Shown here in pieces: positions 17,090 to 26,779 of a stretch of 64,000 nt of DNA; the first letter of the stretch is position 1; every line of letters starts with the position of its first letter. Source of the stretch: Cupriavidus taiwanensis (GTDB lineage Bacteria; Pseudomonadota; Gammaproteobacteria; Burkholderiales; Burkholderiaceae). The notes below the pieces were generated by a model. That model was given only the letters and a program-made list of their open reading frames with translations. It did not search any database and had not been told where the DNA came from. The stretch is taken from assembly GCF_900250075.1 (NCBI RefSeq), contig NZ_LT977071.1:496001-560000 (forward strand), given 5' to 3'. The position numbers and the translations under genes were made by a program.

Positions 17090-18560
17090 TACCGCTCAGC
17101 ACAGCCACCACGCCGCGCACGACCATGCGCAACACTGGATCGGCGCGCTCAACGGCGCCGCCGCCGGCATCGCCGGGCTCGACAGCAAGCGCAGCTGCGG
17201 CCGCCTGACGCGCGCCGCGGGCCTGGTGCTGGAAGCCGTCGGCCTGCGTTTGCCGGTGGGCAGCGATTGCCTGATCGAGCTGCCCGCCGGACAGTTCACC
17301 ACCGACAGCAACGCCCCGCGCACCGCGGAGGCCGAAGTGGTCGGCTTCGGCGCCGACCGCCTCTACCTGATGCCGCAGTCCGACGTGGTCGGGCTGCTGC
17401 CGGGCGCGCGCGTCTACCCGCTGGAGCCGTCGCCGCAACCGGCCGGCACCAGTGCGCCGCGCGAGCCGGGCTCCAAGCGCCTGCCGGTCGGCGCGGGCCT
17501 GCTGGGCCGCGTGCTGGATGCGGCGGGCCGCCCGCTGGACGGCCTCGGCCCGCTCGCCGCGGCGATGGAAGTGCCGCTCGCCGGCGAGCAGATCAACCCG
17601 CTGATGCGGGCCCCGATCGAAACCGTGCTCGACACCGGCGTGCGCGCCATCAACGGCATGCTGACCGTCGGCCGCGGCCAGCGCATGGGCCTGTTCGCCG
17701 GCTCCGGCGTGGGCAAGAGCGTGCTGCTGGGCATGATGGCGCGCTACACCAGCGCCGACGTGATCGTGGTCGGCCTGATCGGCGAACGCGGCCGCGAGGT
17801 GAAGGAATTCATCGAGAACATCCTGGGGCCGGAGGGTCGGCGCCGCTCGGTGGTGGTGGCCGCGCCGGCCGACTGCTCGCCGCTGCTGCGCATGCAGGGC
17901 GCCGCCTATGCGACGCGGCTGGCCGAGTATTTCCGCGACCAGGGCCAGCATGTGCTGCTGATCATGGATTCGCTGACGCGCTATGCCATGGCCCAGCGCG
18001 AGATTGCGCTGGCGATCGGCGAGCCGCCCGCCACCAAGGGCTATCCGCCGTCGGTCTTCGCCAAGCTGCCGACGCTGGTCGAGCGAACCGGCAACGGCCC
18101 CGAGGGCGGCGGCTCGATCACCGCGTTCTACACCGTGCTGACCGAAGGCGACGACCAGCAGGACCCGATTGCCGATTCCGCGCGCGCGATCCTGGACGGC
18201 CATATCGTGCTGTCGCGCAGCCTGGCCGAAGCCGGACACTATCCGGCCATCGACGTCGAGGCCTCGATCAGCCGCGCCATGACCGCGCTGATCCCGCACG
18301 AGCAGTTCGGCTCGGTGCGCCGCTTCAAGCAGCTGATGTCGCGCTACCAGCGCAACCGCGACCTGATCAGCGTGGGCGCCTACGTGCCGGGCAACGACCC
18401 GGAACTGGACCTGGCGATCCAGCTGCATCCGCGCATGGAAGCCTTCCTGCAGCAGGACATCCACGAGCGCGCCGGCTACGCCGACGCCATCGCCGCGCTG
18501 CACAGCCTCTTCGACAGGAGTGAACATGCTCAAGCATTCACCGCTCAACACGCTGGCTGA
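17082..18560 (+). CDS. fliI: Flagellum-specific export ATPase FliI
   Basis: 492 residues, ATG at 17082 with GGAG at 17071-17074. It is an F1-beta/RecA-type hexameric ATPase that powers unloading of export substrates: Walker A GSGVGKS near 206, Walker B in [20 protein letters not shown] near 285-305, then the signature [20 protein letters not shown] near 310-330. A His-rich start ([12 protein letters not shown]) precedes the usual domain and the N-terminal end is longer than in enteric FliI. It overlaps fliJ, as is usual for the FliH/FliI/FliJ complex. Confidence 0.97.
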   Translation: MPDTAQHSHHAAHDHAQHWIGALNGAAAGIAGLDSKRSCGRLTRAAGLVLEAVGLRLPVGSDCLIELPAGQFTTDSNAPRTAEAEVVGFGADRLYLMPQSDVVGLLPGARVYPLEPSPQPAGTSAPREPGSKRLPVGAGLLGRVLDAAGRPLDGLGPLAAAMEVPLAGEQINPLMRAPIETVLDTGVRAINGMLTVGRGQRMGLFAGSGVGKSVLLGMMARYTSADVIVVGLIGERGREVKEFIENILGPEGRRRSVVVAAPADCSPLLRMQGAAYATRLAEYFRDQGQHVLLIMDSLTRYAMAQREIALAIGEPPATKGYPPSVFAKLPTLVERTGNGPEGGGSITAFYTVLTEGDDQQDPIADSARAILDGHIVLSRSLAEAGHYPAIDVEASISRAMTALIPHEQFGSVRRFKQLMSRYQRNRDLISVGAYVPGNDPELDLAIQLHPRMEAFLQQDIHERAGYADAIAALHSLFDRSEHAQAFTAQHAG

Positions 18561-18984
18561 CCTGGCCCAGACCGATACCGATGCCGCCGCGCGCGAACTC
18601 GGCCGGCTGCAGGGCTTGCGCACGCAGGCAGAGGTGCAGCTCAACCAGCTCACGCAGTACCGCCAGGAATACCGCGAGCGCATGCAGGTGGTGGCGGCGC
18701 AGGGCATTACCTCCAGCCGCTGGCAGGACTTTTCGCGCTTCCTCGATTCGCTGGACCAGGCCATTCGCCAGCAGGGCGCGGCCCTGGCCAAGGCCGAGGC
18801 CGACCTGCTGGCCGGCCGCAACCGCTGGCAGCACCAGAAGCGCCGCCTGAACTCGTTCGACACGCTGATCGCGCGCGCGGAAGCAAAACAGGAACAGGTG
18901 GCCGCGCGCCGCGAACAGCGCGCCAACGACGAATACGCCGCCCGCCTGGCACGCACCGCCGCCAGCCGCCTGAGCGAAGCCTGA
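18526..18984 (+). CDS. fliJ: Flagellar export protein FliJ
   Basis: 152 residues. The ATG at 18526 is preceded by AGGAG (18515-18519); a GTG six bases earlier is possible. It is highly charged and helical throughout, predicted as an antiparallel coiled coil like the gamma subunit of F1: [65 protein letters not shown]. FliJ inserts into the FliI hexamer and activates the FlhA gate. It overlaps the end of fliI. Confidence 0.95.
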   Translation: MLKHSPLNTLADLAQTDTDAAARELGRLQGLRTQAEVQLNQLTQYRQEYRERMQVVAAQGITSSRWQDFSRFLDSLDQAIRQQGAALAKAEADLLAGRNRWQHQKRRLNSFDTLIARAEAKQEQVAARREQRANDEYAARLARTAASRLSEA

Positions 18985-19034
18985 ACAATGCCTGGGCGGC
19001 AACCGCCCGCCAGGCCACACCGTAGCGACTCCCC

Positions 19035-20477
19035 ATGATCGATATCAGCCAGATTGTCAGCAGCGCCGCCAACGCGGTGGAAGGCGCCCGGCGCGCCAGC
19101 GCCGACACCGCCGCCAGCGGCTTCCGCGACGCGCTCTCGCAGGCCCGCGACAGCCACAAGGCCGCCGCACCGGCGCCCGCCGCCAGGGAGACGGTCGCGC
19201 GCGACAAGTCCGCGGCGCGGCCGGCTGCCGCACAGGCGGACGCCGGCAAGCCGCAGCATGCCGCCGCCAACGGCAAGAAGGCCACTGCAGGCGAAAAGGA
19301 TCAGGACAAGGAAGATGCCGCCGAGGCAACGCCGCCTGATGCAGCCGCCGCCGCAGCCGCAGCATTGGCGCTGATGCTTCCCGCAGCTGCGCCAGCGAAC
19401 CCCGCCGCCACGCCAGCCGGCGCGGCGGGCGCTGCCGTCGCCGGCATGACCGACCCCGGCAGTGCCGCGGCCTTGCAGGCGGCGCTCAGCAACACCGTGC
19501 CGAACGCTACCGCGCAAACCCAGGTCGAAACCGGCACCACCGCAGGCCCTGCTGACGGCACCGCATTGCCCGACCTGTTGCAGACGGTCACCGCCGAATC
19601 CCGGCCGGCGCAGCCGTCGGTCGCCGACACGCTGGCGACCATCGCCTCGCAACGCGCGGCGATGCAGTCCGGCGGCAGCGCCGGCACTGATGCAAAAACT
19701 GGCGCAACGCCGGCCGTTGCGGGCGACGCATTGGCGGTCCGTCAAGCGGACTTGCCGGGTCAGGACGCTGGCGCTTCCGCGGGCGGAGCGGGGCATCGCC
19801 CCGACAGCAGTCTCGGCCAGCATCGCGCCGATCCGCTCGCGGCCGGCACAAGTGCGCCGGATTCCCGGCCCGCAGCCAACCCATTTGCCGCCGCGCAAGC
19901 GACGGCACGCGCTGGAGAGACCGCGGCGGCCAGCCCCGATGGCACCCCGGCCATTGCCGCCACGCTGGCCGGTCAACCCACGCCGGCCGCTGCCGCGGCT
20001 GCCGCCAGCCGGCCCCTGGTCGCTCCCCCGCTGTACGACAGCCAGTGGCCGCAGGCCCTGGGCCAGCAGATGATCCGCCTGGGCACGCAAGGCCAGCACA
20101 GCGCCGAACTGCAGCTGAACCCGCCCGACCTCGGGCCGCTGAAGGTGGTGCTCAACGTGGTCAACGACCAGGCCCAGGCGCAATTCGTCTCGCCCCACCA
20201 GGCCGTGCGCGCCGCGGTCGAAGCCGCGTTGCCGCACCTGCGCACCGCGCTGTCGGAAAACGGCATCCAGCTGGGCCACACCTCGGTGGGCGCCGATGGC
20301 TTTGCCAGCCAGGCCGGCAACGGCAACGGCCAGCAACAGCAGGCGCCGGGGCAGGGGCGTGGACAGGCTGGCTTTGGTGGCGCTGCGATGGCGTCGGCTG
20401 AACCGGGCCAGGGATCCAGTGCTACGGCACGGCCTGCGCGAGTGCTTGGGCGGGGGGAGATTGATACGTTTGCGTGA
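19035..20477 (+). CDS. fliK: Flagellar hook-length control protein FliK
   Basis: 480 residues. The N-terminal 330 are a low-complexity Ala/Pro/Gly/Thr-rich ruler with little predicted structure. The C-terminal domain (about 330-430) carries the FliK signature: WPQALGQQMIRLGTQGQHSA, ELQLNPPDLGPLKVVLNVVN and VRAAVEAALPHLRTALSENG. FliK is exported while the hook grows and, at the correct length, its C-terminus makes FlhB switch from hook to filament substrates. The last 40 residues are Gln/Gly-rich. It ends the fliF operon and is followed by a REP-like palindrome. Confidence 0.95.
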   Translation: MIDISQIVSSAANAVEGARRASADTAASGFRDALSQARDSHKAAAPAPAARETVARDKSAARPAAAQADAGKPQHAAANGKKATAGEKDQDKEDAAEATPPDAAAAAAAALALMLPAAAPANPAATPAGAAGAAVAGMTDPGSAAALQAALSNTVPNATAQTQVETGTTAGPADGTALPDLLQTVTAESRPAQPSVADTLATIASQRAAMQSGGSAGTDAKTGATPAVAGDALAVRQADLPGQDAGASAGGAGHRPDSSLGQHRADPLAAGTSAPDSRPAANPFAAAQATARAGETAAASPDGTPAIAATLAGQPTPAAAAAAASRPLVAPPLYDSQWPQALGQQMIRLGTQGQHSAELQLNPPDLGPLKVVLNVVNDQAQAQFVSPHQAVRAAVEAALPHLRTALSENGIQLGHTSVGADGFASQAGNGNGQQQQAPGQGRGQAGFGGAAMASAEPGQGSSATARPARVLGRGEIDTFA

Positions 20478-20495
20478 GAACGCGCTGGCTGTTTG

Positions 20496-20526
20496 CTCCC
20501 CCTCTCCCGCAAGCGGGATAGGGAGT
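20496..20526. repeat. REP-like palindrome, copy B
   Basis: CTCCCCCTCTCCCGC-AA-GCGGGATAGGGAGTA. Its reverse complement matches copy C at 35739-35768 over the whole core and the TGTGTACTCCCT flank, so it is inserted in opposite orientation. It lies between fliK and hicB. Confidence 0.8.
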
Positions 20527-20587
20527 ACACAGACGCGGCGCACGGCCGACGGAACGCCTTGAAACGTTGAGGAGGGGCGGCTGGCAT

Positions 20588-20609
20588 TGGTAAACATTAT
20601 TGATTACCA
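20588..20609. promoter_or_regulatory. Possible HicB operator upstream of hicB
   Basis: TGGTAA (20588-20593) and TTACCA (20604-20609) form a 6-base inverted repeat with a 10-base AT-rich spacer, 35 bases before the hicB start. It stands out from GC-rich surroundings and is where an autoregulatory antitoxin would bind. Confidence 0.45.
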
Positions 20610-20643
20610 TACAAGGCTCTGTTGACGTGGGAGGAATTTCAAT

Positions 20644-21060
20644 ATGCTGCGTTTTCCCGCCAACATCGTCCCCGACGGCGATGGCTTTGCGGTCTCGTTT
20701 CCCGATATTCCGGAAGCCCTGACCAGCGGCGCCACGATCGAGCAGGCCCACGAGATGGCCGCCGATGCGCTTGCCACGGCCATGGAGTTCTATTTCGAAG
20801 ATGGCCGCCCGGTGCCGCTGCCGTCGAAGGACGCACGCGGCCAGCATCTGGTCGAGCTGCCGGCAAGCATGTCGGCAAAGGTGCTGCTGCTCAACGAGAT
20901 GATCGCGCAGGGGGTTACGCAGGCGGAGCTGGCACGCCGCCTGCATACCCGCAAGCAGGAAGTCCAGCGCATCGTCAACCTCGATCATGCGACCAAGATC
21001 GACACGATCGAGGCCGCCTTCCGGGCGCTGGGCAAGCGGCTGGAACTGAAGGTCGCCTGA
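20644..21060 (+). CDS. hicB: HicB-family antitoxin with helix-turn-helix, apparently without HicA
   Basis: 138 residues. The N-terminal HicB fold (about 1-70) has FPANIVPDGDGFAVSFPDIP and TIEQAHEMAADALATAMEFY. The C-terminal part (about 80-138) is a Cro/C1-type helix-turn-helix with QGVTQAELARRLHTRKQEVQ. HicB normally neutralises the RNase HicA and represses its own operon. GGAGG at 20631-20635 supports the start. No HicA-like frame (about 60 residues with a conserved His in GSHH-like context) is present on either strand in the 166-base gap before it or in the 32-base gap after it, so this is a solitary antitoxin or a stand-alone regulator. Confidence 0.9.
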   Translation: MLRFPANIVPDGDGFAVSFPDIPEALTSGATIEQAHEMAADALATAMEFYFEDGRPVPLPSKDARGQHLVELPASMSAKVLLLNEMIAQGVTQAELARRLHTRKQEVQRIVNLDHATKIDTIEAAFRALGKRLELKVA

Positions 21061-21092
21061 ACCCGCAGGGCTATCGCAGCACCCTCCCCACC

Positions 21093-21755
21093 ATGACGTT
21101 CGACCTGTTCGACGACCTGCCCCAAGACAGCCCCGCCACTCCCGCCATCGAACCCCTCGCCGACGGCGCCCTCGTCCTGCGCGGCGCGGCGCGGGCCAAT
21201 GCCGAAGTGCTGCTCGCCGACGTGCAGGCGATCGTGGCCCTGGCCCCCTGGCGGCACATGGTCACTCCCGGCGGCCTGAAGATGTCGGTGGCGATGACAA
21301 ACTGCGGCGCGTGCGGCTGGGTCTCCGACGCGCGCGGCTATCGCTACGACGCGGTCGATCCGCTGAGCGGACAAGCGTGGCCCCACATGCCCGCGAGTTT
21401 CCGCGAGCTGGCAGCCAGCGCGGCGGCGCAGGCGGGTTTCGCCGGTTTTGCGCCGGATGCCTGCCTGATCAACCGCTATGTGCCGGGCACCCGCTTGTCG
21501 CTGCACCAGGACCGCGACGAGCGCGATTTCACCGCGCCCATCGTCTCGGTGTCGCTGGGGCTGCCGGCGGTGTTCCTGTTCGGCGGCATGCGCCGTGCCG
21601 ACAAGCCGCAGCGGATACGGCTGGCGCATGGCGACGTGGTGGTGTGGGGCGGACCGTCGCGGCTGGCGTTCCACGGCGTGGCGCCGCTGGCCGCGGGCGA
21701 TCATCCGCTGCTGGGGCCGTTGCGCATCAACCTGACGTTCCGCAGGGCGCGATAG
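21093..21755 (+). CDS. alkB: AlkB-family DNA repair dioxygenase
   Basis: 220 residues. The Fe(II)/2-oxoglutarate centre is visible: LHQDRDE (HxD) in the middle, AFHGVAP with the distal His, and RINLTFR at the end carrying the Arg that binds 2-oxoglutarate. NRYVPGTRLSLHQD matches the AlkB nucleotide-lid region. AlkB removes 1-methyladenine and 3-methylcytosine lesions by oxidative demethylation. The start is the first Met after hicB; no clear ribosome site is seen. It is 32 bases behind hicB and may share its transcript. ada, the usual regulator of alkylation repair, is not in the window. Confidence 0.94.
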   Translation: MTFDLFDDLPQDSPATPAIEPLADGALVLRGAARANAEVLLADVQAIVALAPWRHMVTPGGLKMSVAMTNCGACGWVSDARGYRYDAVDPLSGQAWPHMPASFRELAASAAAQAGFAGFAPDACLINRYVPGTRLSLHQDRDERDFTAPIVSVSLGLPAVFLFGGMRRADKPQRIRLAHGDVVVWGGPSRLAFHGVAPLAAGDHPLLGPLRINLTFRRAR

Positions 21756-21839
21756 GCGCCTGACCGGCCTTGGCACTTTGGCGGGGGTTTTCTACAGTCA
21801 ATGGACTGTCCCGAACGCCATCGTGCAAAGGTCCCTCCC

Positions 21840-22328
21840 ATGCATCTCGACGGCTCCTGCCATTGCGGCGCGGTCCACTTCTCGCTCGAGTCCGATTCGC
21901 CCTGCCCTTACATGCATTGCCATTGCTCGATCTGCCGCAAGACGGCGGGCGGTGGCGGCTATGCCATCAACATCGGCGGCGATGCCGCCACGCTGCGCGT
22001 GCGCGGGCGCAAGCACCTGGGCGTCTACCATGCCGTGCTACGCGAGCCCGGCAAGCGCGCGCGGCGCTCGCCGGCGCAGCGGCATTTCTGCGTGAAATGC
22101 GGCAGTGCGCTGTGGCTGTGGGATCCGCGCTGGCCCGAGCTGCTGTATCCCCATGCCTCGGCCATCGATACGCCGCTGCCGCGCCCGCCGGAGGTGGTGG
22201 AGGCCTCGCTGGCCTCCGTCGCGCCGTGGGTCGACGTGCCGCGCGGCAAGGGCCATTTGCACTGCGACACCTGGCCGGAGGAATCGCTGGCCGACTGGCA
22301 CAAGCGGCACGGCCTGCTGTCGCGCTGA
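21840..22328 (+). CDS. GFA-family zinc protein (glutathione-dependent formaldehyde-activating-like)
   Basis: 162 residues. The cysteine ladder of the CENP-V/GFA fold is complete: GSCHCGAVHF, MHCHCSICRKT and FCVKCGSALW, which bind two zinc ions. Members were first described as adding glutathione to formaldehyde, but most are uncharacterised and that activity is disputed, so the substrate is open. The ATG at 21840 is preferred because AAAGG lies nine bases before it; an in-frame ATG at 21801 is an alternative. It stands between alkB and the convergent cysK. Confidence 0.88.
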   Translation: MHLDGSCHCGAVHFSLESDSPCPYMHCHCSICRKTAGGGGYAINIGGDAATLRVRGRKHLGVYHAVLREPGKRARRSPAQRHFCVKCGSALWLWDPRWPELLYPHASAIDTPLPRPPEVVEASLASVAPWVDVPRGKGHLHCDTWPEESLADWHKRHGLLSR

Positions 22329-22408
22329 ATGACAGGCACGCGCGGCGTCTGCTTCCAGATCAAGAGCCCGGAGCGCCCCGGCCGGGCGCTCATGAACGCT
22401 GTCGCCTG

Positions 22409-23326
<918 letters not shown>

Positions 23327-23513
23327 CGTGTTCTCCGTGGCGGTTGCGATGCAGCGAGCCTGGCAAGCGCGTGCAGCGCAGGATCGAATGACCTGCCGAT
23401 TCTAGTGCAAAGCGCTGGCGGGGGCGCTCGCGTATGATTGAGGCCGCCGCGCCTTGCCCCCCGCTTTCTCTGGAATCCGGCCCGAAATCCCCCGCATTGC
23501 CTCCCTTGCATCG

Positions 23514-24278
23514 ATGCCCGACCACCTGCTGCTGTCCTCCCTATTGATCTTCGGACTCGGTGGTTTGCTCGGCGCGGTGGGCGGGCTGTTCGGCATCGGC
23601 GGCGGGCTGATCGCGATTCCGGCGCTGGGGCTGCTGTTCGGCATGGACCAGCAGCTGGCGCAGGGCACCGCGCTGGTGATGATCGCGCCCAATGTGCTGA
23701 TCGGCTTCTGGCAATACCGCAAGCGTGCCAACATTGCGCTGCGCACGGCGGTGGTGCTGGGCTTGTCCGCGGTGCTGGCGACCTGGCTGTCGGCGCGCGC
23801 GGCCACCGCGATGGACGCGCAATTGCTGCGGCGGATTTTCGCGCTGTTCATGATCGGCATGGCGCTGTACTTCCTGTGGCGGCTGCTGCCGCGGCGCGCG
23901 GTGACGGCGCCGCAGGCGCGCCTGTCGGCGCGCTGGATTCCGCTGGTGGGCGTCGTCGGCGGCTTGTTCTCCGGCTTCTTCAGCGTGGGCGGCGGCGTGG
24001 TCGCCGCGCCGGCGCTGGTCGGCCTGTTCGGGCTGCGCCAGGCCGCCGCGCAAGGCCTGGCGCTGGCGCTGGTGACGCCCGGCGCGGTGGTGGCGCTGGC
24101 CACCTATGCCCATGCCGGCCAGGTCGACTGGGCCAGCGGCATTCCGCTGTCGCTGGGCGGCATGCTGACCATCTCGTGGGGCGTGGCGCTGGCGCACCGG
24201 ATGCCCGAGCGCCGTCTGCGCGCATTGTTTGCGGTGTGCCTGATCGCCACCGCGATGGTGATGCTGGTGCGCGGCTGA
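23514..24278 (+). CDS. TauE/SafE-family membrane transporter
   Basis: 254 residues with about eight hydrophobic segments and the two half-repeats of the TauE/SafE family: LGGLLGAVGGLFGIGGGLIA near residue 15 and VGVVGGLFSGFFSVGGGVVA near 145. Family members move sulfite, sulfoacetate or similar anions across the inner membrane. The neighbouring divergent cysK supports a sulfur-compound role but the substrate is not known. An in-frame TTG at 23454 could extend it by 20 residues. A second family member lies at 35801. Confidence 0.9.
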   Translation: MPDHLLLSSLLIFGLGGLLGAVGGLFGIGGGLIAIPALGLLFGMDQQLAQGTALVMIAPNVLIGFWQYRKRANIALRTAVVLGLSAVLATWLSARAATAMDAQLLRRIFALFMIGMALYFLWRLLPRRAVTAPQARLSARWIPLVGVVGGLFSGFFSVGGGVVAAPALVGLFGLRQAAAQGLALALVTPGAVVALATYAHAGQVDWASGIPLSLGGMLTISWGVALAHRMPERRLRALFAVCLIATAMVMLVRG

Positions 24279-24318
24279 ATCCGGTGAATCCTGCGCCGCG
24301 CACCCCGCGCGCGGCGCG

Positions 24319-24936
24319 CTACTTGCGCAGCACCAGGCAGAAGTTGTTGGCCGGCATCGGCACCGGCTCGTCGCAGCGCAGGCCCTGCGCCGCGCCCAGC
24401 GCGATCACGGCCTCCATGTCGCGCACGCCCCAGTCGGGGTCGGTGGCACGCAGCTGCGCGTCGAAGGCGGCGTTGCTGGGCGCGGTGTGCGCGCCGCCGC
24501 GACGGTAAGGGCCGTACAGGAACAGCACGCCCCCCGGCCCCAGCAGCTTGCCGGCGCCCGCGAACAGCGCCTCGGCCGCGGCCCACGGGGCGATATGGAT
24601 CATGTTGATGCAGACCACCGCAGCCGCGGCGTCGATGCCCCACGGCTGCTGGCAGACATCCAGCGCCAGCGGCGCGCGCACATTGGCCAGGCCCGCGTGC
24701 GCGGTCCAGGCCGCGATCGACGCGCGCGCGGCAGCGTCCGGATCGCTGGGCTGCCAGGTGATCCCCGGCAGCGCCGCGGCAAAGTGCACCGCGTGCTGCC
24801 CGGTGCCGCTGGCGATTTCCAGCACAGTGCCGCTGGCAGGCAGTACCTGGCGCAGCACGGCGAGGATGGGCTCGCGATTGCGCTCGGTGGCGGGCGCCAT
24901 GCGGCGCGCGTCGGGGTCGTGGGTCGGGCCGGTCAT
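24319..24936 (-). CDS. DUF938 SAM-dependent methyltransferase-like protein
   Basis: 205 residues matching the DUF938 family. The Rossmann-type SAM site is LEIASGTGQHAVHFA near residue 40, followed by WQPSDPD as the acidic second strand and INMIHIAPW in the DUF938-specific region. It begins PDARRMAPATERNREPILAV, also family-typical. The substrate is unknown for the family. It converges on the TauE/SafE gene. Confidence 0.9.
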   Translation of the reverse strand: MTGPTHDPDARRMAPATERNREPILAVLRQVLPASGTVLEIASGTGQHAVHFAAALPGITWQPSDPDAAARASIAAWTAHAGLANVRAPLALDVCQQPWGIDAAAAVVCINMIHIAPWAAAEALFAGAGKLLGPGGVLFLYGPYRRGGAHTAPSNAAFDAQLRATDPDWGVRDMEAVIALGAAQGLRCDEPVPMPANNFCLVLRK

Positions 24937-25035
24937 GATGGCATGCGCAGGCGGTAGCTGGGGAATGCGCCTAGCGTAGCAGAATTGGCGCGCGGGCCAG
25001 CCGCGCGCCAGGGCCCTGCTCTGCCAACCCGCCGC

Positions 25036-26496
25036 TCAACCCGGCGCGCACGGGAACGCCTGCGCCACAGACGGCCGCAGCGCCGCCGTGGTCGGGTTTT
25101 CCTCGCCGCTTGCCAGCGTGTTGTCGGTGAACTTGCAGCCGTAGGCCGGGCTGGCTACGGTGGCGGCGTCCAGCACCTCGTCGCCGGCCGGCTTCACGCC
25201 GTTCTGTTCCCAGTTGACCATGTCGTCGAAGGCCCTGGCCTCTTCCGCCACGGTGAAGTCGCAATGGCTGACGCCGCGGATGGCGCGCTGCACCAGCCAT
25301 TGCGCGGTGCCGTTGGCATCGGCGCGGCGCTTGTAGATCTGCTCCATGCTGAACGGCACGTACATGTCGCCCAGCGTATGCAGCGTCACCACCGGCACGC
25401 CGATGCGCGCATTGGTCCTCGGAATCCAGCGCAGGCCGTCGCTGCGCGCGCGATTGGCCTCGGCGCTGCCGCTAACGCGGAAGATGCCCGCATTGAACGA
25501 CTGCTCCGCCGCCGACTGGGCCGGGTCGTTGTCGAACTGGAAGGTGATGCCGGTGGTGTTGACCACGTTCTGCGTCAGGATGCCGTTGACCGAGCCGTCC
25601 TGGCCGAAAGTGCTCCACACCGCGTCCTGCAAACCTTGCGCGCCCGGGCCGCCGAAGCCCCAGTCGAACAGCGGCCGCTGCCCGCCGGTCAGGTTGCGCA
25701 CGATCGCCTTGAGGGTATCGCCCTGCGCCGTGGTCTGGCCGGGGTAGGTGGTGAACAGCGCCGCGCGCACCGCCGGCGCGATCTGCGCCCAGTTGGCCGC
25801 CGGCCACGCCGTCACCGGATAGCCCGCCAGCTGCTGCGCCGCGGTCTGGTAGGCGCCGAAGTAGTTGAACAGCTCGGTATCGCCCAGCACCCCGCACATC
25901 GGCACCGCGCCGTGGTAGCGCACCTTGTGGTTGGCGGCCTGGATGTTCTCTTCATCGACCGCCGCCGCCGAGATATGGCCGCCCATCGAATGGCCGACGA
26001 TGTAGAGGCGCGCCGGCGCCGCCAGCGTGCGCCCGTTCTGCGCGGCAATGCGCGTGAAGGCCAGCGCCAGGGCATTGGTGTCCTCAAGGCCGGCGCGCAC
26101 TTCATAGTAGTTTTTGGTATAGCTGGACGCGGCCCAGGCGTAGCCGTTGGCGAGCAGGTGCCGGCGGATCCTGGGAGGGGCCACCGACAGCGCCGCGCCG
26201 GTGCCCGCGTAGCCGTGGGCATACATCACCAGCCGGCCGTTCCAGTTCTTCGGCACCTCGATGCGGTAGCCGGCGCCATCCTGCACGCCCCACCAGCGGT
26301 CGGCCTCGGGCGCGCCGGCGAGCGCCGCGAACGGCAGCGTGGCGGCATCGATGGTGAAGGTGCGGTCGTCCTGCGGGCGCTTTTCCTCGGCCTGCGGCGG
26401 CGGGTTCTGCGCCGGTTCGTCGTCATCGCCGCCGCAGCCATACAGCAGCGTGGCGGCGAGGCACAGCATCGCGGCTTTCCCGACAGCTCGTTTCAT
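25036..26496 (-). CDS. Lipid-anchored alpha/beta hydrolase
   Basis: 486 residues. The start at 26496 has AAGGAG upstream. The signal peptide ends in the lipobox LLYGCGG (Cys about 21), so the mature protein is a lipoprotein, followed by a flexible Asp/Glu/Pro linker. The hydrolase core has the oxyanion-side HG in MYAHGYAGTG near 95, the nucleophile elbow IVGHSMGGH near 170 and VSHCDF near 435 as the likely catalytic His region. The substrate is unknown; polyester or peptide ester hydrolysis at the cell surface is possible. It is downstream of phoX in the same direction but separated by the phoX terminator and a 283-base gap, so it is probably independent. Confidence 0.85.
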   Translation of the reverse strand: MKRAVGKAAMLCLAATLLYGCGGDDDEPAQNPPPQAEEKRPQDDRTFTIDAATLPFAALAGAPEADRWWGVQDGAGYRIEVPKNWNGRLVMYAHGYAGTGAALSVAPPRIRRHLLANGYAWAASSYTKNYYEVRAGLEDTNALALAFTRIAAQNGRTLAAPARLYIVGHSMGGHISAAAVDEENIQAANHKVRYHGAVPMCGVLGDTELFNYFGAYQTAAQQLAGYPVTAWPAANWAQIAPAVRAALFTTYPGQTTAQGDTLKAIVRNLTGGQRPLFDWGFGGPGAQGLQDAVWSTFGQDGSVNGILTQNVVNTTGITFQFDNDPAQSAAEQSFNAGIFRVSGSAEANRARSDGLRWIPRTNARIGVPVVTLHTLGDMYVPFSMEQIYKRRADANGTAQWLVQRAIRGVSHCDFTVAEEARAFDDMVNWEQNGVKPAGDEVLDAATVASPAYGCKFTDNTLASGEENPTTAALRPSVAQAFPCAPG

Positions 26497-26727
26497 GCCT
26501 GGTCTCCTTGTTATGCAGTTCTTGTTGTCCTGGCGGATAGCGCGCCGGCAGCGAAGTGCGGTGGCCGGCGCCCCCACCACTGTAGGACACGGTGGCGCAA
26601 GCCGCATGGAGGCCATCCTCGACACGCTGGGGCCGTTGCAACGGATGCGGGTTAGCCCCGGCTCGCCTGAACCGGTGCCGCGTGTTAGCGGACCAGGGGC
26701 GGATGAGCGACGACCGCGCCCCAATGC

Positions 26728-26751
26728 AAAACGGCGGGCCGAAGCCCGCCG
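26728..26751 (-). terminator. phoX terminator
   Basis: On the minus strand CGGCGGGC, TTCG tetraloop, GCCCGCCG, then TTTT; perfect 8-base stem ending about 28 bases after the phoX stop. Confidence 0.88.
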
Positions 26752-26779
26752 CTCTGTCATGGCCGCACGTCCCCGCGCG

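Noticed and set aside
16281..20597. Open frame of 1438 codons on the minus strand across fliH-fliK
   Set aside because: It is antisense to five well-recognised flagellar genes; long antisense frames are normal in very GC-rich DNA.
20478..20643. A hidden hicA toxin gene before hicB
   Set aside because: The gap is too short and is partly occupied by the REP palindrome and operator-like repeat; no suitable frame on either strand.
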